Shown here: piece after piece, positions 44,718-55,000 of the stretch
Position numbering within the stretch: the first letter of the stretch is position 1
Layout of the letters: each line of letters starts with the position of its first letter
Source: Curvularia sp. ZM96
Taxonomy: Eukaryota; Ascomycota; Dothideomycetes; Pleosporales; Pleosporaceae
Direction of reading: 5' to 3'
Length of the DNA: 64,000 nt
Assembly (NCBI GenBank): GCA_022457065.1
Contig: JAJGBQ010000005.1
Location: 3,906,001-3,970,000 of the forward strand
The notes under the pieces: generated by a model
Databases searched by the model: none
Told to the model about the DNA's origin: nothing
Seen by the model: only the letters and a program-made list of their open reading frames with translations
Position numbers and translations under genes: made by a program

Positions 44718-45761
44718 TCACAACTTCAACAACTCCTCCGCATTCTTATACGCAAACAAATCCATCTCCCTCTCCCCCAGCACCCCTTCCGTCGATAAAT
44801 TCCCCACAAACCCCCACCCTTCGACGCCATCCCCAAACGGATAATCCACACTATACATGATCCTCTCAATGGGACTCACCTGCCTGAGCTGCTCAAACTG
44901 CCTGACGGTAAACAGGCCACTCGTAGTGCTCCAGATATTCGTATTCCAGACACGATTGAAAGTGGTGTCTTTGCGCAGCTGCGTGGCGTCGACGCGGTCA
45001 ATGAACATGGGGAGCCCCTCGCCGTTGTGGCCGAGGATGAGTTTGAGACGGGGGAAGCGGTCGAAGAGGCCTGCTGCGTAGAGGCGCAGGACGTGCGTGC
45101 CCACGTCGATGTGCCAGCCCCAGGCGATGGTGCCGAGGCGGCCCGCGACGTCCGGAGCGTAGTTGCCGGCGTAGAGCTTGGAGGCGAGGGCCGCAGAGGG
45201 AGGCGTAGGGTGCAGGTATAGCGGGACGTCGAGCTCCTGGGCCATGGCGAAGACCGGGTCGAAGCGCGAGGCATCGTAATACGTGCCGTCGCTGAGGTGG
45301 TTCCATATCATGGCGCCTTTGAAGCCGAGTTCGGTTACGCTGCGGTTCAGTTCTGCGGCTGCTTCTTCGGGGAGCGCCATGGGAAGTACTGCGAAGCCGG
45401 CGAAGCGTGTGGGATTCGCTTTGATGGCGGCTTTGATGGCGTCGTTGGCCGCGCGACATCCTGCTGGGTCTTCTGACCCGGATGCTGATTGCTGCGCAAG
45501 TACTTGCATCGAGACGTGGCCGGCGTCCATGATTGCCAGGCGTCCGGCACCGACGTCCTTCATCTTTTCGAGTATACCTGGGTACTGCTGTGTCAGGCCG
45601 GTGGCAAGAACTTCGGCTTCCAGTGAAGGCGACACGACATGTTCTTCGAGTGCAATGAGCCGTTTGGGGAGGTAGATGGGTTTTTGAGGCCGCGCAGCTG
45701 TCGGTATGCTGTTTGCGCCGATGGCGAGGGAGAAGAGCGTGCTGAGATGGGCAATGTGCAT
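44718..45761 (-). CDS. Amidohydrolase-2 (ACMSD-like) family protein with signal peptide
   Basis: A single exon of 347 aa from the ATG at 45761. Residues 1-22 (MHIAHLSTLFSLAIGANSIP) look like a signal peptide. The TIM-barrel metal-site motifs are LIALEEHVVSP (Glu, His), LYLHPTPP (His), LGHNGEGLPMFIDRVD (His) and MYSVDYPFG (Asp). They place it with ACMSD, 2,3-dihydroxybenzoate and gamma-resorcylate decarboxylases. These enzymes remove CO2 from aromatic acids using a divalent metal, without oxygen; hydrolases also exist in the family. The secretion signal is notable, since the best-known members are cytosolic. The frame is complete, and the last residues are KNAEELLKL. Confidence 0.9.
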   Translation of the reverse strand: MHIAHLSTLFSLAIGANSIPTAARPQKPIYLPKRLIALEEHVVSPSLEAEVLATGLTQQYPGILEKMKDVGAGRLAIMDAGHVSMQVLAQQSASGSEDPAGCRAANDAIKAAIKANPTRFAGFAVLPMALPEEAAAELNRSVTELGFKGAMIWNHLSDGTYYDASRFDPVFAMAQELDVPLYLHPTPPSAALASKLYAGNYAPDVAGRLGTIAWGWHIDVGTHVLRLYAAGLFDRFPRLKLILGHNGEGLPMFIDRVDATQLRKDTTFNRVWNTNIWSTTSGLFTVRQFEQLRQVSPIERIMYSVDYPFGDGVEGWGFVGNLSTEGVLGEREMDLFAYKNAEELLKL

Positions 45762-46488
45762 GTTGGGCAAGTATACACACGATGGGAGGAAACGGTCTTG
45801 TTCGAATGCGCCACCCTAACTCCCTCCAATCGCTCACGCTGCTCAAGTCTTTATATACATCGAAAAACTGATATCAGAGACTCCGCGGCTCTGACGACTG
45901 CGTTAGTTGTAACTCTTCCCATCTCTTTCCATGTTTGCCGTTTTTTTCTGCAAAATGTCTAGGTCTTCAGCTAGTGCATCCTGCAGCTGTATATTAATAA
46001 GCCTTACATGCGTCGTATATTAACCTACCGATCCCCTGATTAGACGTCTCTATTTACCCGCTCGGTGTGGCGTCCATACGTGGCGCTGAGACAGTGAGCC
46101 CAGGTCGTCGTTTATCTGTGTCTAGATCTAGATTGTGGGGAAACAGCAAGGTTTCGGTCGGGAATAAGTACTCGTGCCCCTGCTTTAATCCAATTATGAT
46201 CCCAACTTCCCATTGTGGGAAGTTCTCGGTATTGGGAATGGGACGTCCCAGGCCGTTCTGTGAGTAATCAGCAGGAAAACCCAATCGTGTCGGGACTGTG
46301 AACGGCAACTAGTAAGCGTCAGGGGTCGACGAATAGTAATCTTGAAAAGTCCTTGCTTGTCTAACCACAATCATCTATTTACCATAGGCGCTCTCTAGGC
46401 GCACCAAACCATGTACACAATGCACTTTTGCTTCCAGCCTTTAACCCTCTGAGTAGGAAGGCGGGTATTTTTGTTTGTCTTGACCTGT
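45762..46488. other. Intergenic stretch marking the right side of the accessory block
   Basis: 727 bp: amidohydrolase promoter, then the 3' region of glutamate-cysteine ligase. No repeat or gene recognised. Confidence 0.5.
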
Positions 46489-48794
46489 TCAGCGTCGTTT
46501 TCCCAGCATCTCCTTGCCCAATCCATCTCTGCCCTCCTGCTTCGTAATCTGCTCAGCGGCCTTGACAAGATCATATGTGATTTCGTCATTCACCACGCTA
46601 TCCTTCTGATACGCAGGGTGCGACTGGACAAAGTTTCTGATCCATTTGGCCGCCGTCCAGTATGTGCCATTGGCGCGCTTGCGGATCAAGTCGAGATAGG
46701 TGGCGAGATCACAACGAGTCTCTACGTCAACATTCATGCTGTTGAGGTATGATTCCACAATGGGAATGAGACCCGGGAAGCCGGCGTTTCCAGAGCATGC
46801 TTGCTGTCCATTGATAACTTCGTTGATAGTCATCTTCTCGTACTCATCTTCAACTGATCCAGTGGGTGTTGCCGGTCCACTTGGGTTCTCGGCAGGCGTC
46901 GACGTGCCTGTACCATTGCTGGGCTTGTGCGTCGGGAAGGGATTTTTCCTGAACCAAAACTTTTGCGTCGACACGGCGTCACGGATATGTGCCGTCTCCA
47001 TGTTCTCTGACACCAGCGTGATGGGGATGTAGAAGTTGAGATTGAACGACAGGATCGCACGGGTGAGGAGTACGATGAAGATTGAAAAGGCTGCGTTTTC
47101 AAAGTCTGTGATCTGGATCTCCATGGGGCGGAACTCGACGCGCCAGCCCATGTCCGTGCCAGCTGGCGGAGGTTTGAAACGTATGTGCTGCCAGTTGGTT
47201 GATTGCAGATTCTCAAAGTGGTCGGCTTTGGTGAGGTCGAGTTCCTGAAGATCCTCGGCAAAGACGACAATGGGATCGCGGATGAAGAGATGAGCAAAAT
47301 GGGTCGCCAACAAATCGTCCATGCCGCCTTCGACCAGTCGTTTCTTGAGGGCGGGGTCTATGATGAGATTGGGGTCGAGATACTCTGGCCGTAAGCGCGG
47401 GTCTTGAGCGATGTAGGTTGAATTGGACGCATAGCGAGATTTGGGAAGTCGCCATCTGTCGTTCTTGAGGGGCTGTTGAATGTCAGATACGCGAAAGAGA
47501 GCATTTGAGCACATTTGCCTACCTTTTCACCCAGTTCCTCTGGAGTACGGTCATCAACGGCTCTGCTGATCTGGTTCCAACGCACGTCTGTGTCAGCAAG
47601 AAAACCCTTGTAGATGGGTGTCGCCGCTGTCAGTGCTAGCAGAATCGGAGCTATCGGACTGAGTTGATCGTACATGGTCCTTCCCTCGTCAATGTTTTTA
47701 GCTTGGAATGTGATTTGCAAGCAGCAGCTTCCCATGCCAAAGGCCATGGCATCCATGTGGATGTAGTTGTCTTTGACAGCGCCATTTCGGACGTCATCGT
47801 CCTCGGGCCAGTTGTGCAAATCATAGTTGACGGTTGGATCTTCCCAAGGCCACGCTGTTTTCTCGTCTCGGAACACGGGCACATTGACCTGCACCTTCCT
47901 ACCTCTCCGCCAGCGAATGTTTGCTGCCAGGGTGGGGAAGCGGATGTGGGGGTTGGCAATCTCATCTGGAACAAACTGGGAACGCAGCTTGGGTCCCGAA
48001 ACCGGATAGGATGGTACAATGCAATCGGTCGATCCAAGACGAGGGAATGTCGTCAACGTAATTGGGAACTCAGTCTCAGCCATATGGTCTTTGGCTATTG
48101 TTCGTCTGCGGAAACAGTGAGTGTGCGGTCAACAAACTATGGGAATAAGCTTGTCTACCTCCACTTCATGTTTGGCTCTACATCGAGCAGGTCCTTGAAG
48201 CCGATTCCCCATGGCTTTCCTGGGGTGGCTTCCAACATGAATCTTCCAAATTCAGGATGGAACACAGGAGCTGGGTTTTCCTTGGCACTACCCTGGTCAG
48301 TACAAGGAGAATTCAGCGCTCAGGAGTGCTTGAGCTCACTCAGCATCCCCAGTGTGCAGGTCGGGTACTCCGCCGCCTTGTTGCACGAGTTTCTCGTCGT
48401 TTGCCAAAGCAGCCAAGATGTCGGCTTGGCGGAGCGACAAGCGGACCTTGTGGTTGTCCTGATCATAGCAAACCACCAGGTACTCGATCTGCATGCAGGT
48501 CAGTGCCGGGGGCGTGGTGCGGTGAAGGAGCAAGTCTTGGTCACCTCGTCGCCCCAAAGCAGGGCGTCCCGCTCCTTGCCTTTGGCATTGCGCCAAATGG
48601 CGAGTAGTTGCTGGCCATGTCATTACCACTCATCCCTTGGAAACTCGCCAGGCAAACCTACTTCGATTCCCCATGACCTGACCTGATCGGCAGCCTTCTT
48701 GGCATCTGGCCAGTCGAGGGGCGTTCCCAGGGCCCTTGGAATGACATTAGCGAGAAAGTTGAGTGGCAGAGCACGGATCTTACAGCAGACCCAT
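46489..48794 (-). CDS. gsh1: Glutamate-cysteine ligase (gamma-glutamylcysteine synthetase)
   Basis: Seven exons (48794-48784, 48734-48662, 48610-48545, 48488-48340, 48287-48159, 48105-47523, 47472-46489) with 47-56-nt introns encode 664 aa, the usual eukaryotic GCL length. Exon 1 has only 11 nt: MGL plus two bases. It joins to LALGTPLDW, matching the conserved N-terminus. Further blocks are QLLAIWRN, HPEFGRFMLEATPGKPW, MDAMAFGMGSCCLQITFQ, QLSPIAPILLALTAATP, NDRWRLPKSRY, GMDDLLATHFAHLFIRDP, WRVEFRPMEIQITDFEN. The enzyme catalyses the first, rate-limiting step of glutathione synthesis (Glu + Cys + ATP) in the cytosol. For intron 4 I used donor GTGAGC and acceptor GGTAG, which keep phase; another donor (GTACCC) with acceptor CCAG would also keep phase, so residues near the join are uncertain. 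Confidence 0.95.
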
Positions 48795-50300
48795 GCCGGC
48801 TTTCTGTAACGCGGTGTAAGAGGGGTCCTAATCTGAGGTGGTGCACGGGCAGGCTGGGTTGAGGTCCGGATGGGTGGCTTGTGGCTCTGAACGGCGACTG
48901 CGGGGAGGTTGTTCGGCGAGCACTGCAGGCGTTGGGGGAGTTTTTAGCGGGGTTTTGCACCAGTCAGGGTCGTAGCAGTTTTGGACGAGGTGCAGGCGCC
49001 TCGTTTTCCTATGTAGTCGAAGGATCGTCGGGGACCGACAATGTGGGAGAAGAATAGTGATGATGTTTTTTTTTCTCTTACACACGGATGGCCGGTATAG
49101 GACGGTAATGCGAGACCAAGGTAGTTAGGCGGGCGTACGGATTAATAATGCATGGTGCAGGAAGCCTATGCGGTTTCCGAACGAGCAGACCCTGCCGATG
49201 GCGCTTGCCGGATTCGGGCGCCCAGCACAACATGAGCAACCTCAACCACTGTCGCTGTGGGACCCTCTGCGACGGTGCATGCAATCGATCTTTCATGGCA
49301 CAACGTTGCTCAAGGTGTACTGACAGCGAGCCCGGGAGCACGGCGAGTGCATGGCGTGTTCCTTTCCGTGTCTGCCGCCCGCTCGCCCGGCTGTGCCAGT
49401 CAGTAGCCAGCTGCTGTTGGGCACCCCCACGTGCACAATTCGTCTCCTATGTTGATAAAGGGTTTCGTCCATGTCGCAGCGCGCACTGCGTGTGGTGCTG
49501 TGGGTCTGTGTCAATTTCGAGCAAAGTGCGCCGTTGGGTCATGCAAGGAGTGCAGCGACGTCCCGATTCCTCACTTGTCAAGGCGTTGTTGACTGGAAAG
49601 AAAAGACGAAACACAACAAGAGCAGAACAGCCATGTAGACACGGAAAAAGCTTTTAATTGGAATGGGCCTAGTAGCCCGTGGTATCTCTTTGTGAACGCT
49701 AGTCAAAACTGCCCAAAAGCTTCGTGCACTTCTGGCAAAGTGCCCGTCGTGCCAAAATGCTCTTAACAACAATCTTGTGCTCCGACAATAAGCGCTAGAC
49801 TGCGCACCAAAACTCCCGTCCGATGATGGGCCATCCAAGCAAATGATGATTTACAGAAAACGCCGTCGACCGGTATCAGGCCTGAAAGCCCTAGTCTATA
49901 TGCCAAAATGCACCCTCCGCTATTAAAAAGACAAACAAGAAATAGATAGTAACAACAACATGTCTTCGCCTAAGCGAATCCAGGGGCTAATCTGGTGAAT
50001 CGTGGACCCATTGCTCCATCTTGGTGGCCGCCGGCGACAACGTCGCTGAACCAGACTGCGCCACAAACCCCGTGAAGATTATACAAACGTCTGATACTTG
50101 ACAAGGCAGGCTCCTCAAAGTAGATACGTCTCGTGCAAATGCGAGAAAGAAAGAAAAGTCTTTTATGCCAGCGGCCCGATGCCGTGGAGATGTGTGCTCA
50201 TGTCTTTAGATTGCTGGAATAGATAATGGTTGGTGGCAGAACAACCGTCAATGTACAAGTGGTGGGTGTCGTGCTTCGCGTGTTCGGATCCATGGCGTCG
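48795..50300. other. Gene-free stretch between two same-strand genes
   Basis: 1.5 kb comprising the gsh1 promoter and leader and the probably long 3' UTR of the GATA gene. Short frames only; no repeat or RNA gene recognised. Confidence 0.5.
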
Positions 50301-52011
50301 TCATATCGGCGGCGAGCCATGCTCTATAGGCTTGGGCCGGAGATTTGAGCTCGTCATGGCTTGCTTGCCGCCCATTTTGCGGGTCAGCTTGGCATAATCT
50401 ACGAGCAGTGTTAGCTGGTGGGACATAGCTGGTACGCAACACTCTACTTACGCAGGCCACACGCATTGCACAGGGTTCGGGCACCATCTGGCCCTCTTCG
50501 CCATTCTGGTGTTTCGGCGCGATTGCAGCTATGGCAACGCCCAGGCGGAGCAGCGCGCTGGTTGTGAGTCAGTACTGATGTTAAGGAAATATGCAGACAC
50601 GTCTACTTACACCTCGTTTCCTGGTTTTGTTGTCACCGCTGGCAAAGCCACCCATGACTTTGTCGCCGTCGCTGTAGTTGCTTCCACCGTCCTCGTAGCC
50701 GTTCATAGGCCTATAGCGGGGATCTTGTGGCGCTTCCACGAGGCTGGCTTGGTGATGGTTGAAAACAACATCTCGCATGCGCTGAAGAGACATCTGGATT
50801 CTCTCGCTTTGCTTGAGCATTTCGTCCACTTCTTCTAACCTCGGCATGGACTGTGGCGTCATGCCGATGCGCTGGTTGTCATGCGCCCGTTGGCGGTAGA
50901 TCTTGGAGAACTCTGTGATGCGCCCCGATCCGTCAGCCATCTCGTTAAGCGAGGCCTCAATGTCGAAGCTCTCGAGATGGCGCTTGACAGACTCGCCATA
51001 GGGGGCCAAGCTCGAGCGCCCAATTTTCTTCTCTTCCAAGCGAGCCAGTTCGGAGCTGTCTTGCCACGACTGAGGCATATAGCGGGGCGGGGCGGAGTAA
51101 GTAGAGGCTGGCGGTGGATATGCATGATTTGGCGGATGTGCAGAAGAAGCCGACAGAGGATACCCGGGCGGATATTGCGAGTAGGGGTGAGGGTGGTTGG
51201 CGGGTGGCAGTGGGGCCGACTGAGGAGCTGGGTTGTCATAGGGCTTTGAAGCTGGTGGCGGCGGCGGTGGATACGAAGAGTAAGGGATGCCGGAATGAGG
51301 AGCACCTGGAGGTGAGGCGGGTGCCGTCTTCAGAGGATGGAGCGAGGGTAGTTTCGGATTGTGCTGAGGAGTTGGATAGGGCGGCCGAGGCAACGACTCT
51401 GCAGGGGCTGATACTGGCGGAGGGCCTGGTTGTGATGTTGAGGCAATGTACGGACTTCTTGGAGGAGGCAGAGAGCTAGGGGGTCCTTGACTTGGGTGCT
51501 GGGGCTCCGGTGGGTATTGTCGGTGCCGTTGCTCGGCTGGTGAAGGAGCAGCAGACGACGGATGGTAGTGCTGAGGAGCAGACGTTATCGATGAGGGCGG
51601 GGGCACGGCAGCTGGATAGGGAAGCGGCGGTTCTGAGCCCAGAGCTTCATGTATCGATGGCAAAGACTGGCGGGCCGTTGGCCGCTGCGACTCCTTGTCG
51701 TCGCCAGACGTCCTGCGCGACTCGGGAGGAGACAGCAAGCCCCCAAGCGAAGCGGGGACTGCATTAGGGACTGCAGACGGGGGATTGCTGTGGGCATGCG
51801 AGGGCCCGTTGTAAGGATGCAACGGGCTAGGCATGGCGGGCAGCGAGTGCTTTCTCTGATACTCGACCTCTTCACGCTTGATTCGGTCGGCATCCATGTG
51901 GTTGATCGAAGGAAGGCCGACACTGCAGGTCATGGTTAGCGCTTGTGTGGCAGGTCGAGGGGAAACGGCGACGCACGCTTGCCTGCCTCCTGCATCCATA
52001 GTTTCCATCAT
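50301..52011 (-). CDS. nsdD: GATA zinc-finger transcription factor, NsdD/SUB-1 type
   Basis: Four exons (52011-51977, 51922-50611, 50557-50452, 50398-50301) with 53-54-nt introns encode 516 aa. The only finger is at the C-terminus: CHSCNRAETPEWRRG … LCNACGL, with Cys457, 460, 479 and 482 (C-X2-C-X18-C-X2-C). The splice in exon 4 adds HYAKLTRKMGGK, and the preceding RKRGRAAPPGR is basic. Residues about 60-340 are Pro/Ser-rich and disordered. A conserved helical part follows (YGESVKRHLESFDIEASLNEMADG … FSKIYRQRAHDNQRIGM … QMSLQRMRDVVF). This layout matches NsdD/SUB-1/Ltf1, regulators of sexual development, conidiation and light responses in ascomycetes. Intron 1 (54 nt) has no stop in frame, so retention would only insert 18 residues, and an ATG inside it could also serve as start. 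Confidence 0.9.
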
Positions 52012-55000
52012 TGGGAATCGTTTGGACGGGTGTTTATAACGCTCGGTTGCGAGATGCGACAGCAAAGTGTCGCAGTGGCGGGGAGTCACAATCCCGTGGC
52101 GTTCATGTGCCTTGCCACACAGGGTTGAGGAGAAGCAGAACCTGGATCTGGAGTCGTTCCTTGTCTAACGAGCGCGGCTAAGCAACGCAACGCGGACGGT
52201 ACGGGCGGGATTGACGACGATGATCTTGGATGCAATTGCCACGCTCTTTGGCACAATCACGTACTCTTCTCTTGAATGGCCGGTGCTGGGGCGAGGACTT
52301 GCTTGTTCCGTGGATTTTCTTCTTCTTCTTCTCTTTTCGTGGGATTTGTTTTTCGGCTCAACTGCACACTGCGTAAAAGGCTGTCACGGGCAAAAGGCGT
52401 GGTGTGGAGGAGGCGACGGCCAGTGTGGTGTGGGTGCTGGCCGTGGAGTTGTCAGGAATGGTGGTGGCTGACGTAGTGCTGGGGGCGATGGGGCAGCCAC
52501 AGGGGAGTTGGACGAGATGAGTTGGCTTCCAGGGCGCCGAGTTCAGGGCTGTGGTGGGTGTAGGTGGAAGAGAGGCAGGCAGGACCCGCGTGGCATGGGC
52601 AGAGGCAGAGGCAGAGGCAAGGCAGAGGCAGAGCAGAGTGGAGCAGATGGCCAAGCCGTGATCTCAGAGTTACTCGGGAAGCGGCGTGCGGTGGATGGGA
52701 GCAGGCATGGGGTGAGCGGAAACAAGAACTAAGGCCAGGTGCAGCGGGCTAAAGCAGATACGATCGGAGATGAAGCGCGGCGGCAGCGAGTCGTCTAGCA
52801 GGCGTGACGCGAGAGTGCAGAGAGGCGCAGGGATGTTTGGGATGCGGCACGTCTGTTTGCCACGGCATGCGGGTGGAGAGGCCACGGGCGATGGGGGGGT
52901 GTTCAAGCTGCAACACTCGAGCACGGCAGGCAAAGATAGGCGGCCGCCGCGTAAAAGCAGCAACACGGCGGGCTTCGAGGGCGCATCGATCAGCGCCACG
53001 ACGCCTGTCGCCCGCCCGCCAAGCCGCTCGTCGTGACTTGCTGCTCATCTCATGCTGCCTGCTCGATCCGCAGCCGTTGTGACCAGGGCCATGCATCGCG
53101 ACTAGCGCCGTGCAAATGCGGGCTCAGCGCGAGATGCGCCCAGTCCGCTTCCGGCAAGGCGCCCCGGCCCCGGCCCTAATTGTCGCCGCGGGCTGCCTCC
53201 ATCGCGATTCCACGAGCCACACTCGACCGCTTGCCCACCCAAACCACCAGCCACGCCGCCGAACGCCTCGCACGGCAGCCCAAGCGCTCTGCCAGCCCAG
53301 CACCAGCGCCAGCGCCATCGCCCTTCTCCGCTAGTCGTCGTGCTGTGAGCTGCTAGCTGCATGCCGCCCACAGAGGACGCTATTCCCGTCAGGCACACAC
53401 TTGGTCAGCCGTCGCCGTCGACGGCCGCTCTCGGGAATCTCCAGCATCACAGGGGTAGACACCACCACGCATCTGAATCGGTGGCAACGCGATTAGTGCA
53501 GCGGGGCAGCGGCCATCATGCAGCGTCCTGACAGATTCAGGCTGCCCATGCCGGCGAACCATCGTCCGCCCTCGAGATCTCTCATACATGCTCTGCCTCT
53601 CATCGGCCCGGGTCCTCGGAACGTTGACTCAACACCCTCGAGCAGCGGCCTGGGGACAAGCGACCGATGACATACCACACCCTCTCGGACTTGTGCGTGC
53701 CTCCCACACACTTGCAACGCTGCATTATCGTCGCCATGGCCGCCGCGCACAGGGCGGCTGCTACTCGACAGCCCCTCACAAGGCCACTCTGACGCCGATG
53801 GTGATACCTCTGGCCTGTGCCTACGTCAGTTGTTCGCTAAGCCCTCAGCACACCCACACCCGCCTGGTCGCGTTCCGAACCATGGATCCACCATGCACTA
53901 GAGCACTTGCCCGTTGACGTCGGCACGTGTCTGCTCACTCGCTCGGCTCGTTGCACCACACCATCCCGGCTACGCTTGCATCCACCATGCCACTTTCGCC
54001 CGTGCCCATCGCCTGTGCGCGCCCTTCTGCTGCCCTAGCACGCCCTGAGCAGAAAACGGTGACTATCCATCCTTCGCTGCCACGCTACCCAACACGTCTC
54101 CGTTGCCATTTAGCTGCACACTAACCCAACCTCTTCGCATTGCTGTGCCTTCAAAACCTGCGCCGACGGACAGTCACGCTCGCATACCTATCCATCTTCA
54201 CTTAGCGTACCAGTGTCGCATTAACCGTCCGCGGCAGGGCGTGTCAAACTGTTCCATCTGTTTGCCGATCCGCCAATACATTGTCCAAACCCCCTCGTCA
54301 CGTGCCCCGTATGCGCTGACAGCCACTATGGCAAGCTGAGCAAAAATAACAATGCATACATACATACTACTCGCCTATCTGGTCCGCTTCCGCTCCGATA
54401 GTCCAAGGCATTCTAGTGCAACACGTCTACAAGTCTCATCAGCGCATGCATCAAACGTTATGTCACATGGGTCCCACAACGCTACCATCTTGCTCTCGGT
54501 CATGGCAATCACAGCGCCTGGTCAGTCCGGCAAGCTTGGTTGCGCCTATCGGTGGCTTGCAACGTCGAACCGGCACAGAATCGCTGCTTACGCCATCCTC
54601 GCCAACCATATCTCTCAAGCAGTCACAAGCCATGCTTGTCCCTGATCCCTGTGTCAAGACGGAGCTGGTTCTTGCCGGCATGGCAGCGAATCAGGCCCCT
54701 TACGTGGGTTGTGCGCCCTACCAGACACATCTCCAAGCACCGGCTTTGACAAACGCCTCCAAAACGTAGTGTTACATTATCTATGTCAAACCACTTTTAT
54801 GCGCAGGCATTCGACGGCTATCGTTCAACTCGACCCATAACACGAACAATGACGTTTCGAAACACAGGTCGATGAGACTCGCAAAACACCCAACTGGCCC
54901 GTCCGTTGCTGCACAAGTCGACGACATTTTGCTCGCCCTGCACCAAAGAGACTCGGACAAATCCACTCCTGGCTTGCCGCGCACGCATGCATGCACTATA

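Noticed and set aside
45027..45846. Long Arg/Pro-rich frames on both strands over the amidohydrolase
   Set aside because: They are shadows of the amidohydrolase coding frame in a G+C-rich gene and have no family features.
48287..48340. gsh1 intron 4 with acceptor at CCAG directly after TACTGA (exon from 48292)
   Set aside because: With donor GTGAGC it shifts the frame to an early stop. The acceptor four bases further (GGTAG) keeps phase and gives AKENPAPVFHPEFG.
47664..48686. A 340-codon plus-strand frame across gsh1
   Set aside because: Antisense shadow: the minus strand encodes the conserved glutamate-cysteine ligase exons and introns there.
53102..54769. Several 70-117-codon frames in the 9-kb desert
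   Set aside because: All have random-looking Arg/Pro/Ser/His-rich translations, overlap each other on both strands and show no motif or signal.
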